Shown here: positions 36,690 to 48,790 of the stretch, piece after piece
Layout of the letters: every line of letters starts with the position of its first letter
Numbering within the stretch: the stretch's first letter is position 1
Source: Pteria penguin
Taxonomy: Eukaryota > Mollusca > Bivalvia > Pterioida > Pteriidae
Direction of reading: 5' to 3'
Length of the DNA: 64,000 nt
NCBI GenBank assembly: GCA_035048485.1
Contig: CM068586.1
Span: forward strand, 49,812,433-49,876,432
Program-made: the position numbers and the translations under genes
Notes under the pieces: model-generated
What the model saw: only the letters and a program-made list of their open reading frames with translations
What the model was told of the DNA's origin: nothing
Database searches by the model: none

Positions 36690-38029
36690 CCCTGACATAC
36701 AGACGAAACAATATAATTCAGCACTGTATATATACATGAATGTGAACAAACCCTGTGTAAAAAGTATCACAACCACATAACACCGGGGAAAAGGGTATAA
36801 TAACACACTTAAGTCAAACCCTCTGCGGGAAATTTGTTTACGAGCTCCACACAGCAAAGGGAATAAGTGTGACATTCGTAAAAGAACAAACTGGACTTAA
36901 AAGATTTAAAAAAAAAAGAAAGCATTAAGATATATGACATCACAACAAATTCGTTTTTATTGCAGCTGAAGCGCCGACTTTGGACGTTCAATAGAAATAA
37001 CGCTAGTTACACAATTACTATATACCGAACATGTATATTACAAAGCAATCATTCAGTTGATTCTCGAAAGGGATACTCGTCCTTTCAACGCTTACGTACA
37101 AAACAGCGAAAGATAACATCCTTGTAAAACTCCCATCTAAGGCGAGATTTAGTCATTCATTCCGGGTCCGCCAATGTATAGTATACAACTTCAAGTGCCT
37201 GTAGAGTAGGAAAAGCTTACAAGTTAGCAATTGCTGTTTCTCATTTTCATCAACGACTGTCAAAGTGATCCAAGTATAAGAGTTAGGTATGGTTCAAAAT
37301 CAGACTAATACACGCAGTGTCCGACATTTAACTTTGAAGTGGAGTGACAGATTTGGATGTAAATATCAAAAGTGTTACGCGGTAACATAGCCATCGTCTT
37401 TCAACCAGTAATACAATACTTAAATTCACATTTGTAAGCATTACGTGAGGTATTTCATTTAAAGGTAAACCGTCAAGGACTTTTTATGGAATATTCGTTC
37501 ATAATATCTTTCTTGCTTTAGAAAAGATAGCGAAGATTGTTTTATACTCTAGATTTATCATCGAGATAACTTTTTTCATCTTCTCTAGAGTAACCATAGG
37601 CTTTGCAATATTTGATAGGTTTAACCATAGTTAGGATCAATCAAGGTAGAATAGGGTAAAAACGGACAATCTCCTCAGATATCAACAATTCGAGGAGGCT
37701 ATATGAATCAGCATATAAGTCGCAATGACGTCATATACTGTTGACCTTGTTGATGGTAGCATAGAGGGTATTTAATTTGTATATCCACCGTATTGATAGC
37801 AGTTAGTGCGAAAACAGATGACTCTGATCCTGTACTGCCGGGAGATATTGTCTCACATCCGCTGTCAAAGGGCAAAGATGGTGCCACTCTCTAGAATCTT
37901 GTCAGCGTCAACTGGAAATATGCCACATACTTTCAAAACCCTTAGTGACATTCGTTTTGGTGACACTTATTTTAAGCGTCTGAAAACAATTGCGACCACT
38001 CCCATTTACAAACAAAATTCCCCGGTGAA
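36690..38029. other. No gene seen
   Basis: The ORF at 37806-38048 ends within the adjacent SINE and has no recognisable domain. Confidence 0.4.
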
Positions 38030-38165
38030 TGGGACAGGACTGGTGTAGTGGTTACGCGCTGGTCAATTCTATTGCACCACTGTGTTTAAGAGGTTTGTTA
38101 CCTCCTGCTTCCATGTCACAATATAACTGAGACAAAAATGTTGAAAAGGACATAAAACACAAACC
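38030..38165 (+). mobile_element. SINE-1, internally deleted copy
   Basis: The head TGGTGTAGTGGTTACGCGCT is followed by GCACCACTGTGTTTAAGAGG and ends near GGACATAAAACACAAACC. The B-box part of the tRNA head is missing and divergence is higher than in the 6.3 and 24.3 kb copies. Confidence 0.8.
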
Positions 38166-38945
38166 AAACTACTCTGATGATTCATAAAATTAGTGTAAAT
38201 CTTATTCTATTTTCTTTCAAAGGGGCCGAGGATTGTTTTCTTTAGGATATTCAGTTGTGTGGGGAGGTAAGAAGAAAAGTTGGATATTGTTAGCACGTGC
38301 AACTTCTTTCAAACGAAGCCTTATGAGAACTTTGACTATCAAGTATGATAAATTTGAGTCCTAAATGATCCTCTCGAGAGATTATATGATCTAAAAGACT
38401 TTTCTGTTAGACCCTTTACGATTACAAGTGGAGATGCATTATTTACGGTCGAATTTACACAGGAAATAACACTTTTGCCGTCACAGGGATTGCAAATGCG
38501 TCTATGAACATTTTTGGTCAACATCATCTAGAACCTTTTATGGTTTATGGGTTAAAGATACATATGTTTCGTCTATATTACGAATTCATGGTATGTTCCT
38601 AAGAATCAAAGAATCTAATGTTTTAGAGAGTGTTAAAGGTAGTTAGGTTAAAGGTTAGTGATCCGGGACTGAGCATTCTGACCAAAACAGCAGTTCAAGG
38701 TGTTGATTTCCTCAAAGTAAAATCGGGGTGTCAGCGGCGAAATCCCTCCATCCAGTCCCAGTTTAATGGTATAATAGAGTTTAAACATCACTTAACATTT
38801 TATTACATTTGGTACATCCTGTAATGTAAAGATGAGGGATAAATCCAAACCACAAGTCCAAAAATCATGAAACCATAGGACATACAAAATCAGTGAAAAT
38901 GAAAAACAAATGGAAAATAACAAAATATGTCTACTTGAAGAGCAT
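38166..38945. other. No gene seen
   Basis: Short ORFs only; no repeat recognised. Confidence 0.4.
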
Positions 38946-38949
38946 ATGT

Positions 38950-39030
38950 GAACCCCTGTGATGGAGTGAGATCAGGTGCCCGGGGAGAGTGAGCATCTCC
39001 TGCTTGCTAGCAACACCCGTCACATATACC
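38950..39030 (-). repeat. Module C repeat
   Basis: On the - strand: AGCAGGAGATGCTCACTCTC, CCCGGGCACCTGATCTCAC. It is followed by an AT microsatellite at 39071-39105. Confidence 0.75.
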
Positions 39031-39069
39031 CCGTAGAAAGAGTCAAACCGTGTGAATTCCATATGTATA

Positions 39070-39108
<39 letters not shown>

Positions 39109-39284
39109 AGAAGTCGAAGTAGGTAACCTTCTAGTATAGAAGGTGTCAAATCTGTGTAAAGTGATCGGAATCGGTCTCAGTCCAGAATATCATTTAAAAG
39201 TCTGGATAACGAGATATATATTCTTTGGTTCACTTTTCGGTCAGTTTGGCTTTAACACTGCTCTTCATATTTTTATATATTTTG

Positions 39285-39360
39285 AGAATTCCAATCATTC
39301 GGCCACGAACATCACTGAAGAGACATAACTTGTCGAAATGCGCATATGGTGCACTAAATT
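39285..39360 (+). ncRNA. Hammerhead ribozyme at the 3' side of a Naiad fragment
   Basis: CTGAAGA 39315-39321; stem II GACA/TGTC (39322-39325 with 39331-39334, loop TAACT); GAAA 39335-39338; minimal stem III with GCGC; triplet ATA 39344-39346; stem I TGGTG 39347-39351 against CATCA 39310-39314 including a G-U pair. All core positions fit the consensus. It is convergent with the RT fragment at 39385-39808, i.e. antisense to it, and directly follows that fragment's 3' segment. Confidence 0.88.
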
Positions 39361-39384
39361 AAAAGGTATATGTTCTATATTTAT

Positions 39385-39808
39385 CATATGGAATAATAAG
39401 AGTCTCGTAACGACCGTAGAACTTCCTCAGTGACGATGCTAGTCTAGCACATATATAACCCTGGTTGAGCAGCTTAACTGAAAGTCGCCTAGCCCTCAGA
39501 ACAAAGTCATTGTAAATTTGAACATTCTCTGGAATAACGTATTAACTGAGATATGAATACGTCGTATGCGGGCGATGATGGAATGTTGCTAGTTATGAAA
39601 GAAAAGTTTGTGATAGCGAAAATGAAATCGTCACGTTTGTCATAGAGTGAGGTGTTCAATTGACTATTAATGTCGAAAGACAACATAATATCTAAATACG
39701 AAGTAGAATTACTATTTTCTGTGGTTTCTTTGACCTCCAGTTCACTTGGATAGATGATGCTAAGGTAATCCGCGAATGAAGGATTATTAATTGAAATCAC
39801 TTATAACA
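39385..39808 (-). pseudogene. Naiad RT C-terminal fragment (PLE-2 family)
   Basis: From about 39808 downwards: SINNPSFADYLSIIYPSEL, EVKETTENSNSTSYLDIM, TSLYDKRDDFIFAITNFS, SSPAYDVFISQLIRYSREC. A frameshift near 39510 leads into SSLRKFYGRYETLIIPY. Each piece aligns to PLE-2 after YIDD. It then runs through ATAAATATAGAACATATACC into the antisense hammerhead. The upstream RT is missing. Confidence 0.87.
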
Positions 39809-39809
39809 T

Positions 39810-40869
39810 GAAATGTAATTTTTGCCAGTTGTATAGGAATATGGTAAAACAGTTTAGATCCGATAAATGAGGGCAAAATGCGGAGTATGAGAGATTGAGA
39901 TCGATATAGTTAATCAAATCATGACATTACCATAGAAGAAATAATATGAACTAAGACAAAGCCTTAAAATGTGAAGCGAAGAGTTGTTTGATAATATATA
40001 CATGAATAAATATACATGGCTGATTATTTCACGATGTCTGTGGTACTAATCTTTTTGGGGAAGAATTGGTATGTTCCCCATACAAATTTGAAGCGTCATG
40101 CCGCCAAATGTTATCAGATACTGATTGTGCGTCATTTTTCGAGAAAAGTGATCATTTCGTCACCCCGCAAAATGTCATACCGCAGTTTTTGTGAAAGGGT
40201 TTATTATTAGTTTTCGAACGCAGAAAATATAATTGGAGTTATCTCCCTTTCCCGCCATTTTGGGGGGGGGGGGTTGAAACTGGAGTTTTTGCTTCATATT
40301 CATATCAATTCTTAAAGGCCGAGCTTGACCTACAAGAAAATCCGGTGGTAGTGCAATTAAGCGTATTTGGAGTTGGGCGGTCCTTGCCGCTGTAGCAGAG
40401 ATAAAAATAACACACAGCGTGTTTCGGCCGAGTACAAACACGTGCTTCACACATAGGTTACTTAACAAAGTGAAGGCTAAATACACATCACAGAAAACAA
40501 TAAATATTAATTACACCTCTTACTTGAAAATACCTAAGATCAGTTTTATGCTATAACAATCGTTCGAATATTTTCAAAATAAGTTATATAGAAATGTAAT
40601 AGACCCCCCCCCCCCCCCCCTCCATCTGATAGAAAACTGGCAATTGCATCCTTTATCAATTAGCAAAATTGGCATGTGTCAGTATACAGTATTTTTATGA
40701 TAGGTATTAAATATGGAAGGAAAACAGAAATTAAATTTTAATGTTACGGAGTTGAAATTAAAAGCTATGAAAACTTTATTTGTGCTAAACAATTGGGACT
40801 TAATTACACCTCCTTGACCCACCACAACACACTGGAATTGGCGGGAGATCGTACGCGCTATTCCAGGGA
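39810..40869. other. No gene seen; poly-G and poly-C runs
   Basis: G run at about 40262-40273 and C run at 40604-40620. ORFs lack recognisable domains. Confidence 0.4.
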
Positions 40870-41276
40870 GTGGACAAAGTGACTCAGACGGACGTTGGTG
40901 GAAATACTATTATATGTGATGGAGACGAACATAATGCCGAAGAGACATTTGTAATATCGCAAGACCCAAACAGTAAAGAGTGTCCACTTTGTTTATGCAG
41001 ACATTGTATAACGGACGAAAGTAATACTCATGCAGTTGTGGTGGGAATCCGAACCCAGTGTAACTTATCAACGGAACTCTAAGATAAGAAAAGACAAATA
41101 AATAAGGTTTTGGACAATGTTATTGCATCGCGGTGTGTGGAACGATCAAAGATACATTGACAGAAAATCTAGAGCACTAGAACACCGACGCGAAATGCCT
41201 TCGTGTGTAGTGAATTTGTTGCGGTCATGGCTTCCCATCCAAAGGATAAACCGTACATGGGACATATGTGGGAATA
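40870..41276 (+). pseudogene. Broken copy of an uncharacterised Cys-rich invertebrate protein
   Basis: The first frame has CPLCLCRHCITDESN. After a shift comes LWWESEPSV, then (past a TAA) FWTMLLHRGVWNDQRYIDRK, LEHRREMPSCVVNLLRSW. A second shift gives KDKPYMGHMWE and a natural-looking stop at 41274. The order CPxCxCxxCIT / WW / FWxMLxxRGxW / MPxCVV / PYMGHxW is one I associate with multi-copy proteins of unknown function in cnidarians and molluscs (memory, not searched). Two frameshifts and one stop show it is dead, or a retrocopy. No function is claimed. Confidence 0.65.
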
Positions 41277-41279
41277 AAA

Positions 41280-44200
41280 GTTACTCATGATGCAGTCTAA
41301 TTAAAACCAAAAAAGTATAAGTACAAACAATTTTGATTTTCCGTTTTTATACCATTTAACATCGGAATGCACAAATTGTCGTTATGCCGACAATAGAATA
41401 AATACACAGCAAACAATGTTTAAACGTATTATGTGTTCTATATATTCGTGGATGTACTTGGATAATCAGAGACAGACCAGTAAGTCAACTTATTATTCTA
41501 TATAATTATAGATCTTTTGTTATTACTTTGACGAGGCACTCCAGCTATCACAGTTGGCGCTAAATTTCTTATCAGACCGTCAACATGTGCTGCTACTCAT
41601 ACTACATCCGGTGTAAACAAAAACACACGAAAACACGCCCACTAACGAACGAAATTGAATTTGAAATTAGATAATGAGGTCTGCTTCAGAACTTTGACGA
41701 ATAAATATATAATTATGGGAAAGTTTCATTACAATATTAGTTGATACGAACTTGTATATTACGGAGAGGAATAAGCACAACAATTTTCGTGAGTTAAATC
41801 GACGTAATTGTTGATAATTTTACAAATTTATTGCTGCAATCTGAACGTGTCTCGAAAAATCAAATCTACCACCATTTTCTTGATTGGCCGCTATTTATAC
41901 TCCGATATCGGCCTTTAAAATATATTTTAGAAAATTGTCTATATTTTCCCACTTGTATAACATGTTCACAGTGTTCAATGGTTTCATTATTTCAAAAATG
42001 CAAGAAGCATCCTTTATTTGGAGAATTTCCTTTCATAATTTGGTTGATTTATGCTGGCACAAGTCTTCTTTATAAGTTCTTGGTTTTATACCTCCAAGAT
42101 CACGAAAAAGGGAAGTAACTACAGTCAAATTTTATTTATTCGAAAACTGTCTATAGTATCTCGTTATTTAAAAAAAAAACAAAATGAAGGTGTTCACCAT
42201 TGTTTAAAACTTCTCACTTAAGGAGATTCTACAGAAATCTAATTAAATGTAGAAATATAGATTTAAACAATTTAGAAAATATTTAACTTTTTAAAGGTTT
42301 TAATCACTATTGCTTTTAAACTCGCTTGACCTTTTCAAGAGTCATTATTTGATAATTTTGTCCAAAAAGTAAATGGTCCAAACTTTTTTCCCCGAATTAC
42401 TCTAGCATATCACCCACCTACCGGTTAATAAAAAGAAATTTATTACTTTGTAATTATCATTTCAGAAAAATCTGAATCCTTTATGAGCTTGATGCATCTT
42501 CAAACCATGTATATATCCATGAATTATATGACTTTGATTTACACTGCTTACTTCGAGATACTGTACGCTTATCAACAGTGTATCTATAGTCAAGGACGAA
42601 ACCTGCCACTTCTATTTGTAATAAGCCGATTGGTCAGAAAACAAAGAAGAAAAAGACAAATATGTAGATATGCATTTCCATTATACCCCCACGGTGCCTC
42701 AGACACCAGATTTGAATTTCAAAACGAACTGTCTTCGTAAATATTTTGGAAAATCTGTCAGCAAATTCGGGAAATACATATTTATGTTTACTGTTTCCGA
42801 TGCTGGAATTAATGATGCCTTTTACGTATCCGTTGTATTTGGAAGTAAAAGTGAGGGTTTTGCATTTGTGTGATTTTTAAGATTATTGTCTTAATTTTTT
42901 TTACTCTGGATTAAATGTGGCATTTGCTTCAGAAGTTTGACTGTTAAAAGAATTTCGATTATCATATCAGTGACACCAAATATACGTCCCTGGTGACACT
43001 GGAACCTGGTTTATATAAAAGAAATGGATATGGGGATAAAGGTGTGATGCTGGTCTTCCTCTCGCATGTGTGTTTAGAGAAGTGTTAGTTTGCTAACTGC
43101 ATTTGATTTCGTGTTATCTATGACTAGATGAGTCCAGTATAGCTGCTATGCAAATTAATCAAATGGTAATAATTTCTCCATATGCCCAAAATGCACGGTG
43201 TAAGTAAACAATACATATATATACCGCTCCAAATATGAACGATAATTTGTTATAATAGGTAATATAAAAGGCAATGTTGGAGGTTTAAAGTTTTGATGAG
43301 CACAAATCTTTTACAACTTTCTATTTACCCTCCATTGCATTTACAGTATCCATACTAACTGTGTTTTAAGTTCTAAATTTAGAACGAGCCCAAAATGAAA
43401 TTTATCTTTTAGGTTCATTGATTTCAGTTTCTATTTTCTTCATTTTTAATTTCTGAGCAGAGAGATGGAGGTTTCATGTAAATTACTCTCTGAAAATTTG
43501 TTTAGTAATAAACATTTTAAAATATCTTCGAGATAGGGCAGTAAATTTCACGCGCACAATACTATGGCGTCGATATAACTTTAAAATGACGCATATCTAT
43601 ATCTAAAAACACTCAAATATCACGCGCATTGCAATGAAGTGGAAATAACTTTTTTAAAATGACGTAGATATATATCTAAATGATGACGATGTAAAAAAAA
43701 AAAGTACAGAGGGGTACGTCTCAGTTTATAGCAGATAATTTAATTTTATTCATGTAGATTAGATCATTATTTTATCGATCTATCAAAGGCCTTCAAAATG
43801 TACGGTTTAATCACGGAGTAACTCATGCAGTGCGGTTCCGCACTGAATACAGCGATTTTTGAAGGTCTAGTGTATAGAAAGTCAGAGTAAATTCTGGCTT
43901 TTTTATTTACGTGTTACCATAAAGTGCTCGCTCGCTTCTCATATTATTAAAAAAAACATAAATTTAATTACACGTGTTTTAATTCTAATTTTCATACCAA
44001 CTGCTTTTTGATTAATCAGTGTCCTGAATTACCCTTTTGGTTGTATAATTAGAATCTATATGGAGGATAGAATAGGGCAATTTTTCAATCACAATAAATT
44101 GTTGATCAGGGAAGTAAGATATATACTATATTAGTCCAAGGAAACGCTGCAGAAAAGGGTAAGTAAATCATAAGTTTTGATTTCATCGATCTGCGAAACA

Positions 44201-45093
44201 ATCTCTAGTAATGCAGTATACCTGCTGAGGGTTTTATTTCCACCTCACAGACGAATTTATAAGAGATCAGGATGGAAAGCAAAATTTATAACGTCATGCG
44301 TATTTCAAACAAAGAAATTAATTTTTACTGTATATTTATATACTGTTTATTTCCGTGGTGACTTGCAATATACTGTATATTTTCGTGGTGACCTCTGTCA
44401 TACGGTTGAGTCAATAAATTTTCTCTCTTCCGTTGCATAATACTTTCGGCTTAGAACGGCTAAAAATGATTTATAGGCATGAGTCAAAGGGTTTATGAAC
44501 ATACATTTTTAAAAATGAATTCTTTGCTGGAATCATTCGATATGTCCGATTTAAAACCGATCTGTCTGGATTACGCTGAATTTACTCTAGACACACAGAT
44601 GAATACTCGCACATTGACGAAAATTACTATTCAGTTCATTTCCATTTGCTCTCACGTTCAGATTTATAATGGTTTCTGACAAAAGTATGGACCAAATTCG
44701 TTTTTAAAAATCCAAAAGTATATCAAAACGTTTAATACAGTTGCCCATCTCAATATTGAAAAGATTCTCGCAAAATTAATAACAATATTTTAACTTCAAT
44801 AAGTTTTACGAGCTCCACACTGCAACGAGGAATTTACTGTTATTAGGCACTGAAAATCTATCAAGCGAAGTGAAAGACGACACCAGTACAATTTGCACAT
44901 TTGACATTTAAAACTAATTTATCCAAATTATAGGAAAGAAGTGAGCAAAAGTTATGTCTTAATGTATACCGAATCATCATGGGGATTAATGATAAATGAA
45001 GAGTAAATATTGAAGTATCCATTGAGATTTACAGTGATATATTTCGTTTGTACTGTACTCGTTTTATGAAACCGATTAAAACCATATCTTTAT
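41280..45093. other. No confident gene; one exon-like ORF
   Basis: At 42670-42873 (+) the frame ends FGKYIFMFTVSDAGINDAFY, VSVVFGSKSEGFAFV before a stop. It looks protein-like but I do not recognise it. A short degenerate ~38-bp duplication with ACTGTTTATTTCCGTGGTGA and ACTGTATATTTTCGTGGTGA lies at 44339-44394. Confidence 0.35.
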
Positions 45094-45330
45094 TCTGGCG
45101 AAACCCCGTAAGGGGTCATGTTTTGGTGAAATCTGATAACGTTTCAGTCGCCGAAACCTTTATTTCCCATAGCCAATCAATGACTCGGCTAGGCACGTGA
45201 TAGTGACGCATTATCTAACAAGCACGCACGCTTTGGATGTTAACTTCATTCCTAGGAATTGGTAGCCGATCCACTGATTGGCTGAAAATCAGAGTTCACC
45301 AGAACATGACCCCTTACGGAGTTTCCCCAG
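45094..45330. mobile_element. hAT-like MITE (~236 bp, 8-bp target duplication)
   Basis: Ends CTGGCGAAACCCCGTAAGGG and (inverted) CTGGGGAAACTCCGTAAGGG continue as GTCATGTT.TGGTGAA. ATCTTTAT is repeated at 45086-45093 and 45331-45338. Non-coding. An 8-bp duplication is the hAT signature. Confidence 0.9.
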
Positions 45331-46175
45331 ATCTTTATCCGTAATGGGATAAATCGAGAAGCGGAATAAAGATAAGGTGTTAATCAGATTGCTCGTTTTC
45401 TATAACAAATATCTTCCCTATTTTATGTTTTACGTTTTGATTGTACCTCCCATCCCTTTTTTCCAATGTGTTCATGACATTCATTTTGAGACATACATTT
45501 ATTTAATCTCCAAGCATACAAAAAATATACAATAATACTACAAAAGGACAATAATAAGGAAAACTGATAAGGTATTATATCAATTACCAGGAATTTAGTC
45601 GTAATAAATCAAAATAAACTATAAAATTGTAGTCGACCTTCATCCACCATTTCCTTTTCAGAAATCTGTTTGTTGAAAGACATTTCAAATCGCATCTTTT
45701 TTATTTGTTTTGTTTTGTTTTGTTTTTTTTTTTTTACTCTGATTTAATTAGGAAAGTTGGAAGTATTTCTAGTAAAATTGGATTTTTCCCCATTAACAGA
45801 ATGTTTTCAATAAAATTAAATGAAATCATCATCAACAATATTATAATTGTGGGTTTGAAATTCTAATCACTCTACTACATGTTTTGTAATAATACTATAC
45901 ATATATTAAATTTTGTGTGTATGCCTGTGTTTGATTATTTCTTTCAATTTCAACTTATTTTTGGAGGAGCGGATAGAAAAATACAACGTGTAGTTGATTT
46001 AGAGAGTTCTACCATGAATTTATCATTTCATTAATCAAGTATCAGTATTACTTTATCTTTTGGGCTACATACAATACTATTTCTTTCCTTTGTAAATTAT
46101 AAATCCTCTTCGACATCTGGTTATGAAAGTGAACTTATAATGTAATTGTTATGGTTTCTTTTTTTTTAATTTCAG
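45331..46175. other. Presumed intron or upstream DNA of fucosyltransferase copy 2
   Basis: Ends in a pyrimidine-rich tract and TTTCAG at 46170-46175. No upstream coding exon recognised; T-rich run near 45710-45735. Confidence 0.4.
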
Positions 46176-47322
46176 TCTCTTCCTTTCTTTAGTGACCTTG
46201 ACTTGTTGGCTGATCGTTACCCAAAATCTCATTCTCGATGATGTCATCCAACCAATATCTAAACTGCAAATCAATCCCTCAAATAACTTTTCCAAAATAC
46301 AACATCAGCTACAGCGGGTGATTCCGCAGTATACCAAAGCAGAAATAAAAATTACTGGGAGAAACAGATCAAAAACCATCCTTCTGTGGCATCCAATATA
46401 TAAAACTAAAGCTTTCTTTCTTAATGAATTCCAAAATCATTGTCCGGATATCGAGTGTGAAATTATAGTCGACAGAAACCAAATGGGAAATGCCCATGCA
46501 GTTGTTTTTGAAGTTGAACTTATATATAATGTCCCCGAAAAATATTCCGGACAAGTCTGGATATTTCTGGATCGAGAAGCACCGTCGTACCTGCCTAATG
46601 GAATTAAGAACTGGAATAATTTATTCAACTGGACTATGACGTATAGGCGCGATTCAGACATTCCATTGTTTTATGGGGGTATTGTTAAAGGATCTTCAAC
46701 AGAACGAATTTCACATATCACTAAGAAACCAAAAGAGGACATCTTATGGTTTGTTAGTCGCTGTAAAACACCAGGAAGAAGAGAGGACCTTATTCGCGAA
46801 CTAAGAAAACATTTCTCTATAGACATTTTTGGAAGATGTGGTAAAAACTTAACAAATTGTCCAAGAGGAGAACTATGCATTGATAGCTCATATAAATATT
46901 ATTTTGCTGCAGAAAATGCACACTGCAGGGACTATATGACAGAGAAACCATTGAAATGTTACGACAAGTATATAATTCCCATCGTAAGGGGTGGGTTAGC
47001 TTATGACATGTATCTACCTCCTAATTCGTATATCGATGTCAACAAATTCAACTCTGTAGAACATCTGACAATGTTTCTCAAGCACATAGGGAGTAATGAT
47101 ATGGAGTATAACAAGTATTTTATTTACAAACGTTCGTACCATCTTGTCAATACTGACAATCTTCACAGAGAGATGAAACTAAATCCATATTGTGAGCTAT
47201 GCCGTAGACTATTCCATTGGGAAAAATATAGAAGAGTGTACAACAATATCCACGACTGGTGGAGAGGGAATGAGAAAGACTCTGGATATATGTGCCCTAA
47301 AGAGGAATTAGCTCCCTTATAA
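46176..47322 (+). CDS. Alpha-1,3-fucosyltransferase (GT10), copy 2, terminal exon
   Basis: Same enzyme class and layout as copy 1. After the acceptor at 46175 the frame gives the anchor LFLSLVTLTCWLIVTQ, a diverged stem, ILLWHPIYKT, SGQVWIFLDREAPSYL, FNWTMTYRRDSDIP, DILWFVSRCKTPGRR, IFGRCGKN, AENAHCRDYMTEK, IIPIVRGG, CELCRRLF and HDWWRGNEK, with stop TAA at 47320. The frame is intact. The acceptor position, the AENA variant and the 3' flank (TTATTTATCGTGTTTATGCC) are shared with copy 1, so both arose by duplication of a block including intron sequence. The start codon is in an upstream exon not identified. Copies diverge most in the stem and in basic/neutral swaps such as SGG to RGG, so acceptor preference might differ (inference). 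Confidence 0.93.
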
Positions 47323-47329
47323 GGTTATT

Positions 47330-48405
47330 TATCGTGTTTATGCCGGTGTATTTGATTGCTACAAGAGTTAGACTTACATTCTAAGGAATTTGTATATCAT
47401 TCATGCCGATCCCAATATAATTTATTGCTGAAGATATACACGGAGATTGTAATTTCCAATTTATCAATCGATGATATCAAAAGAACAGGGTGGGTGGGTT
47501 ATGGAGTGATTTTAAAATGTGTTATGAAAGAGGGAGAGATAACAGATGAAATTTCAAGCTAGACGTGATACGGAATGGGTAAAAATGATAGTCGTCTAGA
47601 CGGGAGAAGCGAGGCAGTAACGGAGGAAGTTATGTTTATATGTCCGTTCAATTTTGACATTTGTTTTGTATCGAATGATTGTCTTTTTGGACAGATAAGG
47701 GGGCACAGAGAGACAGTGTGTGATGAAGACACAGAAGAGCAGTATGCCACATGTTGATCAAAACTAAATAATCTAGTTATCTCCACATTCACGGTATAAC
47801 GTATATACAAACGCACGGGGTAAAATTTAGTCTATCTCTGTATAAAGAATGTCCCTTCGAGTACTACATGATCGGGGTCGCACGTGTAAACACAACTACG
47901 GTTCGGTCTAGATATAGACCTAAATATGAAGTGATCTCTAGCTAAATTAAATAAAATATACAAAAAGTATAAAAATCATTACAGTTTTTTCTTTCATGCT
48001 TTCTATCTCGTACATATACTATCTCTGTTATTGATGGAGCCGCCATGAGGTCGCGATTCTGATTGGCTAACGTAAGGTTGATGTGAAAAGATATAATCGT
48101 TTTTTAACAAAAGTTTTATTCTGATATACCTGTAATTAAATTATAAGAAATGATTGTAAATATTTTCTGTCTATCGATGTATAAACAAAATTCGTTTCGC
48201 GGATCATAAAGTGTGTGCCTCGGATTTTGTCGATACACACATTTTTTACAGTCATTTTTTAAATAAAACGCAAGCGCTCTAATAATTATTCACATACCTG
48301 TTAATTTTAAAATTTTATCACATACACACAACATGCACTTAAGAAAGAGATATGTTACGTTACAAAAGTCAAAATAAGAAGTAATTGGCAGTGTCCTTTA
48401 ATTTT
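47330..48405. other. No gene seen
   Basis: ORFs at 47356-47816 occur on both strands over the same bases and match no family I know. Confidence 0.4.
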
Positions 48406-48410
48406 ACATT

Positions 48411-48790
48411 CAGATGATGTACTAGCTATAAATAACACAAACGTTGATAGATACGTACATATAATATATCCCAAGAAACTTGGAATTCAGGACACTACAA
48501 TATCCAATTCATGTGCTTTATATTTAGATCTGCTCATTGATATCGGCCGAGATGGTAAACTTGCAACTTCAATTTATGACAAACGTGATGACTTTAGTTT
48601 CCCCATTTTTAACTTTCTATATACTAGTAGCAACATGCCTTTATCACCTGCGTACGGTGTTTATGTATCCCAATTGATTCGATATGCGCGAGCGTCATCT
48701 GAATATTGCTCTTTCATTTATCGAAGTCAACTACTAGGAGAAAAGGATATGAGATATCACGACTTATTACACGAGTTGTTTTATCAGGTA
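48411..48790 (+). pseudogene. Naiad RT C-terminal fragment (third subfamily)
   Basis: Begins at the catalytic Asp pair (DDVLAINN), then IIYPKKLGIQDTTISNS, ALYLDLLIDIGRDGKL, TSIYDKRDDFSFPIFNF, SSNMPLSPAYGVYVSQLIRY, DLLHELFYQ. It is open throughout and is interrupted by a SINE at 48790. It differs from both PLE-1 and PLE-2, so at least three Naiad subfamilies are present. Confidence 0.87.

Noticed and set aside
46369..46880. Antisense ORFs over fucosyltransferase copy 2
   Set aside because: Shadows of a strongly conserved gene on the + strand.
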